This document shows positions 20,724 to 29,230 of a DNA stretch of 64,000 nucleotides, piece after piece. The notes beneath the pieces are model-generated. The model saw only the letters and a program-made list of their open reading frames with translations. It had not been told where the DNA came from and made no database searches. The position numbers and the translations under genes are program-made. Numbering within the stretch: the stretch's first letter is position 1; each line of letters begins with the position of its first letter. Origin of the DNA: Gemmatimonadota bacterium (lineage in GTDB: Bacteria; Gemmatimonadota; Gemmatimonadetes; Longimicrobiales; Gaopeijiaceae); contig JAJDUP010000006.1 of the NCBI GenBank assembly GCA_022826565.1, positions 124,001 to 188,000 on the forward strand. Direction: 5' to 3'.

Positions 20724-22151
20724 GTGGCCGCCCAGGATCCCCGCCGCTTGATTCCGGGCGTCGACCGCCTGCTCTCGCGTCCCTGGTGCCATGAACTGAT
20801 CGCCGCCTACGGCCGGCCCTGGATCACGGACCGCCTGCGCGCCGTCCTGGAGGACATCCGTGCGGGGCGCGCACCGGTCCCCTCGGGCGACGAAGGCCTT
20901 GCCGCACTCGTGAACGCCGAGGTGACCCGCGCGCTGAGCCCGTCGCTTCGCCGGGTCGTCAACGCGACCGGGGTCGTGCTCCACACCAACCTGGGACGCG
21001 CCCCGCTCGCGACCGAAGCACGGCGCGCGATGACCGCTGCGGCAGGCTACGGCAACGTCGAGTTCGACCTGGACAGCGGCGCACGCGGATCGCGCTACGA
21101 GCACTGCGTCCACCTGATCCGCGAGCTGACCGGGGCCGAAGATGCGCTGGCGGTCAACAACAACGCCGGGGCGGTCGCGCTCGCGCTGACCGCGTTCGCG
21201 TCGGGCCGGGGCGTGGCCGTGTCGCACGGCGAACTGGTCGAGATCGGCGGGGGCTTCCGCATCCCCGAAGTCGTCGAGGCGGCGGGTGCGCGCCTGGTCA
21301 CCGTGGGGACGACCAACCGGACGCGCCGCGGCGACTACGAGCGGGCGATCGCGGCCGGAGACGTGGGCGCGATCCTCAAGGTCCACCGCTCCAACTTCTC
21401 GATCTCGGGGTTCACCGAGGAGACGGAGCTGGAAGAGCTGGTCGCTCTCGGATCGGCATCCGGCACCCCGGTGATCCACGATCTCGGGTCGGGGCTGCTG
21501 GTGGACGCCGGGGCGCTGGGTCTGCCGCGCGAACCGACGCCGGGGGCGAGCGTGGCGGCCGGAGTCGACCTGGTGGCCTTCTCGGGCGACAAGCTCCTCG
21601 GGGGACCGCAGGCCGGACTGCTGGCCGGGACGAGCGCCGCGGTGGCCCGCGCGAGGGCGCACCCGCTGTGCCGGGCGCTGCGGTGCGACAAGGTCACGCT
21701 GGCGGGGCTCGAGGCGACGCTCGCGCTGTACCGCGACCCCGACCGCGTGCGGGAGCGCATCCCGGCGCTGCGCATGATATCGGCGCCGCGCGAGGAGCTG
21801 ATGCGCCGGGCGGAGGCCGTGCTGGCCGCGGTGGCGGGCCGGGGTGCCGGGCTGAGACGGGCGCTGCGCGCCGAGGTGGTCGCCGGGGAGTCACTGGTGG
21901 GCGGGGGCACCTTCCCCGACGCGCGGATCCCCAGTGCGATGATCTCGTTGGGCGCGGGTGAGGAAGCCGAACGGTGGCTGGCGCGGCTGCGCGCCCACTC
22001 GCCCCCCGTGATCGCACGGCGGCGGAAGGGCCGGATCGTCCTCGATCTGCGCACCGTCGCCCCGGAGGAGGACGGGGTCGTAGCGGCGGCGCTGGCCGCG
22101 CTTGGGGAGGCGATCCGGGCGGGGGCCGGGGGAGGCGGGGGGAGAGATTGA
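20724..22151 (+). CDS. selA: L-seryl-tRNA(Sec) selenium transferase
   Basis: PLP enzyme that converts Ser-tRNA(Sec) to Sec-tRNA(Sec) using selenophosphate, as a decamer. It has the SelA N-terminal domain (residues 1-70), RRVVNATGVVLHTNLGRAPL, the VEFDLDSGARGSR segment, NNNAGAVALAL, and the PLP lysine in AFSGDKLLGGPQAG (Lys290). Length 475 is usual. The GTG start is 6 bases past the lipoprotein stop, and the stop overlaps gmhB by one base. Its presence implies selenocysteine insertion in this organism. selB, selC and selD are not in the window, and no Sec-containing gene was found here. Confidence 0.96.
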   Translation: MAAQDPRRLIPGVDRLLSRPWCHELIAAYGRPWITDRLRAVLEDIRAGRAPVPSGDEGLAALVNAEVTRALSPSLRRVVNATGVVLHTNLGRAPLATEARRAMTAAAGYGNVEFDLDSGARGSRYEHCVHLIRELTGAEDALAVNNNAGAVALALTAFASGRGVAVSHGELVEIGGGFRIPEVVEAAGARLVTVGTTNRTRRGDYERAIAAGDVGAILKVHRSNFSISGFTEETELEELVALGSASGTPVIHDLGSGLLVDAGALGLPREPTPGASVAAGVDLVAFSGDKLLGGPQAGLLAGTSAAVARARAHPLCRALRCDKVTLAGLEATLALYRDPDRVRERIPALRMISAPREELMRRAEAVLAAVAGRGAGLRRALRAEVVAGESLVGGGTFPDARIPSAMISLGAGEEAERWLARLRAHSPPVIARRRKGRIVLDLRTVAPEEDGVVAAALAALGEAIRAGAGGGGGRD

Positions 22152-22699
22152 TGAAGCGCAGGGCCGTCTTCTCGGATCGCGACGGAACGATCATCGAGGA
22201 CCGGCACTACGTTGCGGATCCAGCGCACGTCAACCTCATCCCGGGGTCGGCCGAGGCGCTGCAGAGGCTGCAGGGCATGGGATTCACCGTGGTGGTGGTC
22301 ACCAACCAGTCGGGGATCGGACGGGGCCTCTACACAGTTGAAGACTACCGTCGCGTGGCTGCCGAGACCGATCGCCAGCTCGCCGCGGCAGGTACCGTGG
22401 TCGACGCGACCTACTTCTGCCCGGACGCCCCGGGTGGCGATCCCCGAACGACCTGCCGCAAGCCGAGCCGGGTGATGTACCGCCGGGCGGCCCGCGACCT
22501 GGGGCTGGAGTTCGCCGGCTCCTACCTCGTCGGCGACAAGCGCAGCGATGTGATCCCGGCCAGGGCGCTGGGATCCACGGGCATCCTCGTACGAACCGGC
22601 CACGGCCGCGAGCACGAAGCGGGCCTCGAAGACGAGTTCCCCGTTGTGGACGACCTGGCCGCGGCGGCCGAACTCATCGGCCGTCTCGAGGCTCGTTGA
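22151..22699 (+). CDS. gmhB: D,D-heptose 1,7-bisphosphate phosphatase (GmhB-type HAD)
   Basis: HAD-superfamily phosphatase, 182 residues, of the histidinol-phosphatase/GmhB subfamily. In LPS core synthesis GmhB dephosphorylates D-glycero-D-manno-heptose 1,7-bisphosphate. Motif I is FSDRDGTI (the nucleophile and acid positions read DRDGT). Motif II is VVTNQSGIGRG. The zinc-loop region has CPDAPGGDPRTTCRKP, where the usual CxH...CxC ligands are reduced to Cys-Cys. Motif IV is LVGDKRSDV. The HAD loop is therefore intact but the zinc site looks incomplete; HisB-N-like specificity cannot be excluded. ATG 22151 overlaps the selA stop. Confidence 0.82.
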   Translation: MKRRAVFSDRDGTIIEDRHYVADPAHVNLIPGSAEALQRLQGMGFTVVVVTNQSGIGRGLYTVEDYRRVAAETDRQLAAAGTVVDATYFCPDAPGGDPRTTCRKPSRVMYRRAARDLGLEFAGSYLVGDKRSDVIPARALGSTGILVRTGHGREHEAGLEDEFPVVDDLAAAAELIGRLEAR

Positions 22700-22724
22700 C
22701 CCGATTTCGCGTCCCGAATAGCTT
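22696..22724 (+). promoter_or_regulatory. candidate promoter of the erpA-like gene
   Basis: TTGACC (22696-22701) and TAGCTT (22719-22724) are separated by exactly 17 bases, a sigma-70-type arrangement. They lie in the 84-base gap after gmhB and about 60 bases before the next start codon. This is one of few clear gaps in the stretch, so the purN-purH run may begin a new transcript here. Confidence 0.42.
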
Positions 22725-22783
22725 TGTTATCCGGCATTCGCCGGGCTCATGCAAGGACTTTTGCTAAGTGCAGGATAGATGCG

Positions 22784-23113
22784 ATGGATCTTACACTCAC
22801 TCCCGAAGCCGCCCGCAAGGTTGAGGGGTTTCTCAACGAGTTCGGCGACAGCCCCGAGGCGGGGCTGCGGGTCGCGGTGCTTCCCGGCGGCTGTTCCGGC
22901 TTCCAGTACGGCGTGGATATCGACAGGGCGCCCGAGGGGGACGACGAGATCCTCGAACAGTCCGGGATTCGCATTTTTGTCGACCCCTTCAGCGCGCAGT
23001 ACCTCGAGGGGATCGAGATCGACTATGTGACCTCCATGATGGGGTCCGGGTTCACCTTCAACAATCCGCAGGCCACGGGCGGTTGTGGCTGCGGCAGCTC
23101 CTTCACGGTGTAG
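22784..23113 (+). CDS. A-type iron-sulfur carrier (IscA/ErpA/HesB family)
   Basis: Small (109-residue) scaffold that delivers Fe-S clusters to target enzymes. LTLTPEAARKVEGFL is the family start. The three conserved cysteines are present: GGCSGFQY and the C-terminal GGCGCGSSF. ATG 22784 has AGGA at 22772-22775; the longer frame from 22724 adds 20 residues of no resemblance. Candidate clients nearby are IspG and the DinG-type helicase in this window, but that is context only. Which A-type subfamily (IscA, SufA, ErpA) cannot be settled without a tree. Confidence 0.93.
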   Translation: MDLTLTPEAARKVEGFLNEFGDSPEAGLRVAVLPGGCSGFQYGVDIDRAPEGDDEILEQSGIRIFVDPFSAQYLEGIEIDYVTSMMGSGFTFNNPQATGGCGCGSSFTV

Positions 23114-23771
23114 GCGAACGATCGAGATCCTCACCTTCACCGGGGGCGCCTTCATGCAGAACACCGTGCTGGTGGTCTGCGACGACGCCCGCACGGCCGT
23201 TCTCATCGATCCGGGGGCTGCAACTCCCGTCGCACTCGCCGCCGCCCGAGCGCGCGGGCTGGAAGTGGCGGCCATCCTGCTCACGCACGCGCACCTCGAC
23301 CACATCGAGGGCGTCGCGCGGGCCAGGGAAGCCACCGGCGCCCCGGTATACCTTCATCCCGCCGACCGGATTCTGTACGACAACCTGGGGTCGCAGGCGG
23401 CCGCGTTCGGCGTCTCCTGCGAGGAGCAGCTTCCCCCCGACATCGATCTGGTGCCGGGAGAGAACGTCTCCTTCGGCGGTTCCGAGTTCGAAGTCGTCTT
23501 CGCGCCGGGCCACGCGCCGGGCCACGTCATCTTCGTGTCGACAACGGAGCCCGTCGCAATCGTCGGCGACGTGATCTTTCTCGGGTCGATCGGCCGCACC
23601 GACCTTCCCGGCGGCGACCACCGTCTCCTGATGGATTCGATCAACCGGACCGTACTCACGCTGCCCCCCGAAACGCGCCTATACACCGGCCACGGACCCG
23701 AGACCACGGTGGGTCACGAACAGCGCACCAATCCCTTCCTCGTCCCGGTGTACGGCGGCGACCTGGTGTGA
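23085..23771 (+). CDS. MBL-fold hydrolase, glyoxalase II-like
   Basis: Metallo-beta-lactamase fold hydrolase (228 residues) of the YcbL/GloB-like group. It has the family-type N-terminal strand EILTFTGGAFMQNTVLV, the metal motif THAHLDHIEG, GHAPGHVIF (third His), GDVIFLGSIGRTDLPGGD (bridging Asp) and TGHGPETTVGHEQRTNPF. The last is typical for the small glyoxalase II-like proteins. The GTG at 23085 lies inside the end of the preceding gene (29-base overlap) and keeps the first strand; the ATG at 23154 would cut it. Substrate is probably a thioester such as S-lactoylglutathione or another thiol ester. It overlaps purN. Confidence 0.88.
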   Translation: MAAAAPSRCRRTIEILTFTGGAFMQNTVLVVCDDARTAVLIDPGAATPVALAAARARGLEVAAILLTHAHLDHIEGVARAREATGAPVYLHPADRILYDNLGSQAAAFGVSCEEQLPPDIDLVPGENVSFGGSEFEVVFAPGHAPGHVIFVSTTEPVAIVGDVIFLGSIGRTDLPGGDHRLLMDSINRTVLTLPPETRLYTGHGPETTVGHEQRTNPFLVPVYGGDLV

Positions 23772-24478
23772 TGGCCGTACCCCTGGCCGTCCTCGCGTCG
23801 GGTTCCGGGACCAACATGCAGGCGCTTCTCGATCACGAGGACGAAGGAGCGGCCTACCGCATCGAGGTGCTGATCACCGACCGGTCCTGCGTTGCGGAAG
23901 AGCGGGCCCGCGCGAAGGGGCGCGCCTTGTACCGGATCGATTTCGATGCCGGTGAGGAGACTGGGCAGGACTGTCCTGGAGCCCGAGTCCTCGCGCATCT
24001 GGAGCGGCACGGCGCCGCGGGCATCCTGCTGGCCGGATTCCTGAAGCTCCTGCCGGCCGCGGTGTGCCGAGCCTACCGCCACAGAATCCTGAACATTCAT
24101 CCGGCGCCGCTGCCCGCGTTTGGCGGCAAGGGCATGTACGGCCATCACGTCCACGAGGCCGTCCTTCGATCCGGAGCCACCCTGTCCGGACCGACGATCC
24201 ACTTCGTGAACGAGCGCTACGACGAGGGCCGGATCCTGGCCCAGTGGCCCGTGCCCGTGCTTCCCGGGGACAACGCCGATATGCTGGCCGCCCGCGTGCT
24301 CGAGGTCGAGCACCTCCTGTTCCCGGCGGCCGCCGATGCCCTGGCCCGGGCTCTGCAGGATGGATGGCCCGGAAGGGCGGGAGCGAGGCCGGTCTTCCTC
24401 TGGCCCGGCGTCGGGACCCCGAACGATGGTGCGAGTATTCGACAGGCGATCACCGATGCCTTTGGAGGTGACGGGTGA
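23771..24478 (+). CDS. purN: phosphoribosylglycinamide formyltransferase
   Basis: Transfers the formyl group of 10-formyl-THF to GAR, step 3 of de novo purine synthesis. It shows the family start LAVLASGSGTNMQALL, the Asn-His-Asp active site in ILNIHPAPLPAFGG (Asn and His) and YDEGRILAQ (Asp), and VLPGDN near the end. It is 235 residues, slightly longer than E. coli PurN (212), with an extra C-terminal tail. ATG 23771 sits on the TGATG junction with the previous gene. It is followed by purH with a 4-base overlap, a purine operon pair. Confidence 0.95.
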   Translation: MAVPLAVLASGSGTNMQALLDHEDEGAAYRIEVLITDRSCVAEERARAKGRALYRIDFDAGEETGQDCPGARVLAHLERHGAAGILLAGFLKLLPAAVCRAYRHRILNIHPAPLPAFGGKGMYGHHVHEAVLRSGATLSGPTIHFVNERYDEGRILAQWPVPVLPGDNADMLAARVLEVEHLLFPAAADALARALQDGWPGRAGARPVFLWPGVGTPNDGASIRQAITDAFGGDG

Positions 24479-26109
24479 GCAGGCGCAGAGCGTTGCTCAG
24501 CGTGTCCGACAAGACGGGCGTCGCAGCCTTCGGGCGGGCGCTGGCGGAGCAGGGGTGGGAGGTGCTTTCCACGGGCGGTACCGCTCAAGCACTGGCGGAC
24601 GCCGGGGTGCCCGTCACCGAGGTCTCGACCGTAACCGCCCACCCCGAGATGATGGACGGCCGGGTCAAGACGCTCCATCCGGCGATCCATGCCGGGCTGC
24701 TGGCCCGTCGCGATCATCCCGGGGACATGGCCGAGATGGCGCGGCAGGGGTACGCCCCGATCGACCTGGTGGCGGTCAACCTGTATCCGTTCCGCGAGAC
24801 CGTCGCATCGCCCGGGGTGACGCCCGGTCTCGCCATGGAGAACGTCGATATCGGCGGTCCGACGCTGATCCGCGCCGCCGCCAAGAACCACCGCGACGTG
24901 TGGGTGGTGGTGGATCCCGCCGACTACACCGCCGTGCTGGCGGCGCTCGCGTACGGGGATTCGGACGATCGAGGCGCATCGCTGGCGCTGCGCCGAAGGC
25001 TCGCGGCCAGGGTCTTCCGCGAGATATCGGCTTACGACGAGGCGATTGCCGGGTATCTGGAGGGGCTGGAGGGGGGCGGCACGTCAGGCGCGGCGACCAC
25101 TGCCGATGCGATGGCGCAGCGGGTCACGCTGGACCTGAGGATGCGCGAGCGGCTGCGTTACGGCGAGAACCCCGGCCAGGAGGCGGCCTTCTACGCATCG
25201 GCAAGAGGTGGCAGCGATGGTATTGCGTCACTTGAACAGCTGCATGGCAAAGCGCTTTCGTACAACAACATCCTGGATCTGGACGGTGCGCTGTTGAGCC
25301 TGGCGCCGTTCGCGTTCTCGGCCGAACCGGCGGTCTGCATCGTCAAGCACACGACACCGTGCGGGCTTGCCGTGCGCCCCACGCTCGCCGCCGCCTTCGA
25401 GCGGGCGCGAGCCACCGATCCGGTGTCCGCGTTCGGGTCGGTGATCGCGGTGAACCGTCCCGTCGATCGCGACGCCGCGGAGGGGATCGGCGCGATGTTC
25501 GTCGAGGCCGTGGTCGCGCCGGGCTTCACCGATGACGCTCTTGCCGTGCTCACCGCGAAGAAAGACATCCGCCTCCTGAGTTTCCCGGACTCGCCCGCGT
25601 TCCTCGCGCGGGCGGCGGGTCATGCCGACGCGCAAGCGTTTCGCTCGGTGTACGGAGGGGTGCTGTTCCAGTCGCTCCCCGATCCGCCGTTCTACGGTAG
25701 GGAAGCGGACGGCTGGAGCGTGGTCAGCGCCCGCCGGCCCACCGATGCCGAGGAACTCGATCTCGCCTTCGCCTGGGCGGCGGTGGCCGGCGTGAAGTCC
25801 AACGCCATTCTGCTGGCGAAGGAACGCGCGACCGTCGGCATCGGCGCGGGCCAGATGAGCCGGGTGGATTCGTCACGGCTGGCCGTCGGGAAGGCGCGAA
25901 GCGTCGGCCTGGCCGCGGAACTCGACGGCTGCGCCCTCGCCTCGGACGCATTCTTCCCATTCCGGGACGGCGTGGATGCCGCCGCGGAAGCCGGCGCCCG
26001 CGCGATCGTGCAGCCCGGCGGCTCGATCCGCGACGCCGAGGTGATCCAGGCCGCCGACGAGCACGGGATTGCGATGGTGTTCACGGGGCGTAGGCTGTTC
26101 CGGCATTAA
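24475..26109 (+). CDS. purH: bifunctional AICAR transformylase / IMP cyclohydrolase
   Basis: Catalyses the last two steps of IMP synthesis. The N-terminal MGS-like IMP cyclohydrolase domain (about 1-190) has [19 protein letters not shown] and [10 protein letters not shown]. The C-terminal AICAR transformylase (about 190-544) has RYGENPGQ, the catalytic Lys-His in IVKHTTPCG (the usual Asn is Thr here), SNAILLAK and IGAGQMSR. Length 544 versus about 520-530 in relatives. It ends the purN-purH unit; the stop is 23 bases before the copy 3 paired element. Confidence 0.97.
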   Translation: MSRRRALLSVSDKTGVAAFGRALAEQGWEVLSTGGTAQALADAGVPVTEVSTVTAHPEMMDGRVKTLHPAIHAGLLARRDHPGDMAEMARQGYAPIDLVAVNLYPFRETVASPGVTPGLAMENVDIGGPTLIRAAAKNHRDVWVVVDPADYTAVLAALAYGDSDDRGASLALRRRLAARVFREISAYDEAIAGYLEGLEGGGTSGAATTADAMAQRVTLDLRMRERLRYGENPGQEAAFYASARGGSDGIASLEQLHGKALSYNNILDLDGALLSLAPFAFSAEPAVCIVKHTTPCGLAVRPTLAAAFERARATDPVSAFGSVIAVNRPVDRDAAEGIGAMFVEAVVAPGFTDDALAVLTAKKDIRLLSFPDSPAFLARAAGHADAQAFRSVYGGVLFQSLPDPPFYGREADGWSVVSARRPTDAEELDLAFAWAAVAGVKSNAILLAKERATVGIGAGQMSRVDSSRLAVGKARSVGLAAELDGCALASDAFFPFRDGVDAAAEAGARAIVQPGGSIRDAEVIQAADEHGIAMVFTGRRLFRH

Positions 26110-26132
26110 TCGAGGTTGCCGGTATCCGCCAT

Positions 26133-26173
26133 ATGTAAGGTAGACATTACATTATGTAATCTGCGCATTACAT
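26133..26173 (+). repeat. paired 20-bp element, copy 3
   Basis: ATGTAAGGTAGACATTACAT (26133-26152) and ATGTAATCTGCGCATTACAT (26154-26173), both imperfect palindromes (8 of 10 positions in each half-pair), one base apart. It sits alone in the 188-base gap between purH and tRNA-Ser. This copy best shows that the two units are versions of the same palindrome. Confidence 0.6.
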
Positions 26174-26297
26174 TGGTGCGGGGCTGAACAGGCGGAACAG
26201 CGTACAGCCACAAATCGAGGGATTGCTCGAGCGGTCCCGGCGTCTGTGCTGACTTCGGCTTGAACCCAATCCCCACCGGAACCATCTTCCAGATTCG

Positions 26298-26360
<63 letters not shown>

Positions 26361-26381
<21 letters not shown>

Positions 26382-26417
26382 CTGAGCGTCAGCGATCGGA
26401 GGGAATGGGATTCGAAC
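26361..26417. repeat. inverted copy of the tRNA-Ser 3' end
   Basis: The 21 bases 26361-26381 (T-arm and 3' acceptor strand) reappear in reverse complement at 26397-26417 with one mismatch. A 15-base spacer separates them. The right arm reads GGAGGGAATGGGATTCGAAC. This could fold as a terminator-like hairpin in the primary transcript or be a relic of an attachment site. Confidence 0.8.
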
Positions 26418-26545
26418 GTTGTCGAGCCGGAAGCGCTCGCGCCGCCCGGGGCGAGCGCTGGAGACGGCCGAGGACGGCGCAGCCGCCCGCAGGCCCATCC
26501 CACTCCCATGGTGCCGTGGCAACAAAGCTCGGGTTGATGCGGCGC
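26418..26545. other. non-coding stretch with a 9-bp stem
   Basis: No gene is seen here. AGCGCTCGC (26432-26440) and GCGAGCGCT (26451-26459) form a perfect 9-bp stem with a 10-base loop, without a following T-run. The remainder has no recognisable signal and grades into the decayed propeller gene on the minus strand. Confidence 0.5.
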
Positions 26546-26972
26546 TCAAGCACGGGCGCACCTGCCGAAGGGGGGCGCGCCCCGCTCGTATTCCCGGACC
26601 CACAGGTGGCCCGTGCGATCCGAAATGACGGAAGCGAAGGCAGGGAAGTACTCGGCGACCAGAGTGCCGTCTGTCGCGAATGCCCTGATCTCGTAGCGCT
26701 TGCTCGCGGTGACAACCGCCAGTTCACCCCATGGCGCCAGCTTGAGGTCCCAGCCGAAGGTCTGTGTGCTATTGACGCCTCCCACCCGGGTGCGCGGTTC
26801 ATGGGCTAGATGGGACCCCAGAGGCGCGCGCAGACTCCCTTCCGCATCCCACAACTCGACGACCAGCGCTGTCGCGTACCTGGGTGGCGGATCGCGGCAC
26901 CGGTGAATCGCCGGGCTGGCAGGCAAGGGCGATGAGGGCGATCAGGGCGGGCGGAATCGAATCGGGCTTCAT
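26546..26972 (-). pseudogene. decayed 6-bladed beta-propeller lipoprotein
   Basis: Read leftwards from 26972, MKPDSIPPALIALIALAC is a lipoprotein signal followed by RDSAGRRVV, the same opening as the intact gene at 35057 (SDSAGIKIIE). The frame then shifts. The continuation, in the frame ending 26546, reads APWGELAVVTASKRYEIRA and FASVISDRTGHLWVREYE. These match APWGEFVVVASNQRYEIRA-type and FATVMSDALNHLWVREFE segments of the intact protein. The middle propeller blades, about 55 residues between those two segments, and the C-terminus are missing. A deleted and frameshifted relic is the only sensible reading; no product is expected. Confidence 0.75.
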
Positions 26973-27096
26973 GTCTGGCTCCTGCGGGCCGCGTTTGCTC
27001 GCAAACTCCCGCGTTTGACGCGAGGTCGCAATCCCCGGAAGATTCTCCCTTGCGGACCTCATGGGCAGGCAAACGTTGAACCGGGAGCAGGCAGCG

Positions 27097-28395
27097 ATGA
27101 TACGCCGCATCCAGGCCTTGAACTACCGATGCCTGCGCTGCGTCGATGTGCGTCTAGGCCGCTACCATGTCCTGGTGGGCCCCAATGCGAGCGGCAAGAG
27201 TACGCTCTTCGATGCGATCGCATTCCTGTCAGACCTGGTGCGCGATGGACTCGAAGCCGCCGTCGCCCGACGGAGCGCCAACTTCGCGGACCTTGTGTGG
27301 GGACGGCCGCGGGAAATCCCACGCTTCGAATTGGCCGTGGAATTCGACATCCCCGAAGAACTTCGCGTCAACCTGCCACCCGAGACCGATTTCAGGGTCT
27401 TTCGGTACCAGGTGGCGGTCCGGGACGACGGTGAGGGACCCCGTATCCACTCCGAAAGGGGTATCCTGCGGCCCCGGCGGGACGGCACCGCGACTGTTCA
27501 GCGGGATCTCTTCCCGGATCCACCCGAGCCGCCGGCGACGATCCTGGTCGGAGGAGGCAAACCGGGGTCGAGAACTGTGCTGGCCAAGTCGAATGAGGGC
27601 ACCGACAGCTTCTACGTCGAGACCCATCCCAAGGCGGGGAAGGGATGGGTGACCACGATCGCGTTCGGGCGCTGCCGGGCCGCGCTCGGCAACCTTCCGG
27701 AGTCGTCGAACTTCCCGGTTGCGACCATGGTTCGCCGAACTCTTGAGACCGGTGTCCGCCGCTTGAATCTCGACCCGGCGGCGATGGGCCGGCCAAGCCC
27801 GCCGCAATTTGGCCACGGAAGCCTCGCCGTGGACGGATCCAACCTGCCGTGGGTGGTGGGTCTGCTGCGCAAGCGGCATCGCGGTGAATTCGACGGCTGG
27901 CTCGAGCGGGCGAAGAGCGCAGTACCCGGTCTGGAAGACCTTCGGGTGGTCGAGAGGCCTGACGACCGGCATGCCTACCTGCTGCTGCGCGATGCTTCGG
28001 GCGTCGACGTGCCGTCCTGGTCGACATCGGACGGTACGCTGCGCCTTCTCGCGCTAACGCTTCTGCCGCACCTGCCGCGCCGAGACGAAGTCACCGATAC
28101 GCTGTTGATCGAGGAACCGGAGAACGGAATACACCCGGGTGCCCTCGATGCGGTGCGGCGGTCACTCTCGTCCCTTGACCGATCGCAGGTTCTGGTCTCG
28201 ACGCATGCCCCGGAGCTGCTGCGACAGGTCAGGCCAGAATCGGTTCTGTGCTTCGCTCGCAATTGTGAGGGCGCGACGGATATCCTGAGCGGTTCCGATC
28301 ACCCGAGCCTTGCCGACATGGAGGACCCGCCACAGATGGATGCGCTGTTCGCCCGGGGACTGCTTGACATGGGCGGCGAACGGCCTGGTCCCTAG
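27097..28395 (+). CDS. AAA family ATPase (AAA_21/OLD-like), orphan
   Basis: A 432-residue ABC-ATPase-like protein. Walker A is GPNASGKST (about residues 28-36) after a short N-terminal strand (MIRRIQALNYRCLR). An insert of about 200 residues follows, then a signature-like SDGTLRLLAL, Walker B LLIEEPENGIHP and the His-switch STHAPELL. This is the architecture of AAA_21/OLD-type ATPases that normally act with a nuclease, Toprim or DUF4276 partner, often in phage defence or DNA repair. No partner gene is adjacent. ATG 27097 is preferred over 27061 because it directly precedes the family strand. The stop codon TAG (28393-28395) is the first three bases of a mobile-element end, so the original 3' end may have been replaced. 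Confidence 0.8.
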   Translation: MIRRIQALNYRCLRCVDVRLGRYHVLVGPNASGKSTLFDAIAFLSDLVRDGLEAAVARRSANFADLVWGRPREIPRFELAVEFDIPEELRVNLPPETDFRVFRYQVAVRDDGEGPRIHSERGILRPRRDGTATVQRDLFPDPPEPPATILVGGGKPGSRTVLAKSNEGTDSFYVETHPKAGKGWVTTIAFGRCRAALGNLPESSNFPVATMVRRTLETGVRRLNLDPAAMGRPSPPQFGHGSLAVDGSNLPWVVGLLRKRHRGEFDGWLERAKSAVPGLEDLRVVERPDDRHAYLLLRDASGVDVPSWSTSDGTLRLLALTLLPHLPRRDEVTDTLLIEEPENGIHPGALDAVRRSLSSLDRSQVLVSTHAPELLRQVRPESVLCFARNCEGATDILSGSDHPSLADMEDPPQMDALFARGLLDMGGERPGP

Positions 28396-29226
28396 TGTCC
28401 TGTCCCGGAAATCTCTCGGCTATTCGATTACGTGACGAGGAGCGCGGCACTCGATGAAGGCAAGAATGTGCTCACTGATCTCCGTGATTGCTCTGTTCCC
28501 TTGCGCTCAGGCACGACGGCTCCGCAGTGGTGCAGGTGGCGAAAGTGAATGAAGACGGAACTCCGCCTTCGTTTGACATCCTGGTGATCTCAATTGGTGG
28601 AGACACTCTCTTGCATCGAGCGGTCGAGTACGAACCGCGTGAAGTGACTTCTGCGATGGAGAGCCGCCTTGCGGACGAATTCACGGCGGTGGTGGTCGGG
28701 GATCACATAAGCCCATCCCTGCGAGCCCCCATGAGCGAAACGACGCGCTCGCGCCGACGCCGTGCGGCTCGCAGCGCGTTCTGGGTTCCGGAATACCATC
28801 CTCCGGTCAGGGAGGTAGTAGCCGGAACGGATGGGACTATCTGGTTGCTGCGAGAGATGCGTGAGGACCGTGTCGATGTGTGGGAGATCTACGATTCGGA
28901 TGGAACGCTGGTGGCCAGGGTCGAGGTTGACCAGGGTCGCATATTCGGAAAACCCTGGCGTCCTCGTCTCGGCATTGTCCTCGCGAGCCGTAACGAGGTC
29001 TGGGGCACCACGTTCGACGAGTTCTCCGTTCCATACATTCACCGCTACCGCGTCGATCGAACATGTGCCCGTTAGGAGATCGGTAGATCTCTCATCTTCC
29101 GCTCGATCCGCTGGGCGCTGCCGGCAGCAGCGGCCCCAGAGAGCCAGAAAGCCCGACGGCCCCGTCCAGGGCCAGCCCGGCGCCTCGGCACTCACGGTAG
29201 CACGCGAACTTCCGGACGGGACGCTA
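28393..29226. mobile_element. MITE-like element A carrying a propeller gene fragment
   Basis: The left end from 28392 matches, over 36 bases, the reverse complement of the right end of element B (shared core TAGTGTCCTGTCCCGGAAAT). The right end (29171-29226, reverse complement TAGCGTCCCGTCCGGAAG...) matches the left end of element B over 58 aligned positions with about five differences. The two ends thus form terminal inverted repeats starting at TA. Between them lie about 740 bases with no transposase, only a broken lipoprotein gene. It fills the gap between two convergent genes almost exactly. Confidence 0.7.
28454..29075 (+). pseudogene. beta-propeller lipoprotein fragment inside element A
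   Basis: ATG 28454 begins a signal-like MKARMCSLISVIALFPC that runs into a stop after 33 codons. From 28488 another frame continues to 29075 with propeller-type sequence (SAVVQVAKVNEDGTPPSFD, WVPEYHPPVREVVAGTDGTIWLL, DVWEIYDSDGTLVARVEV, ending YIHRYRVDRT). Compared with the intact propeller proteins (about 410 residues), the signal is joined directly to the second half, out of frame. The first three or so blades are absent. This looks like an internal deletion plus frameshift. A 195-residue product from the TTG at 28488 is possible but would lack an export signal. Confidence 0.65.
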
Positions 29227-29230
29227 ATGA

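Noticed and set aside
22784-23113. A selenoprotein form of the HesB-like carrier
   Set aside because: All three family cysteines are encoded by TGT/TGC codons and the frame has no internal TGA.
26432-26459. 9-bp stem as the tRNA terminator
   Set aside because: No T-run follows, and it lies 50 bases past the tRNA with another inverted repeat in between.
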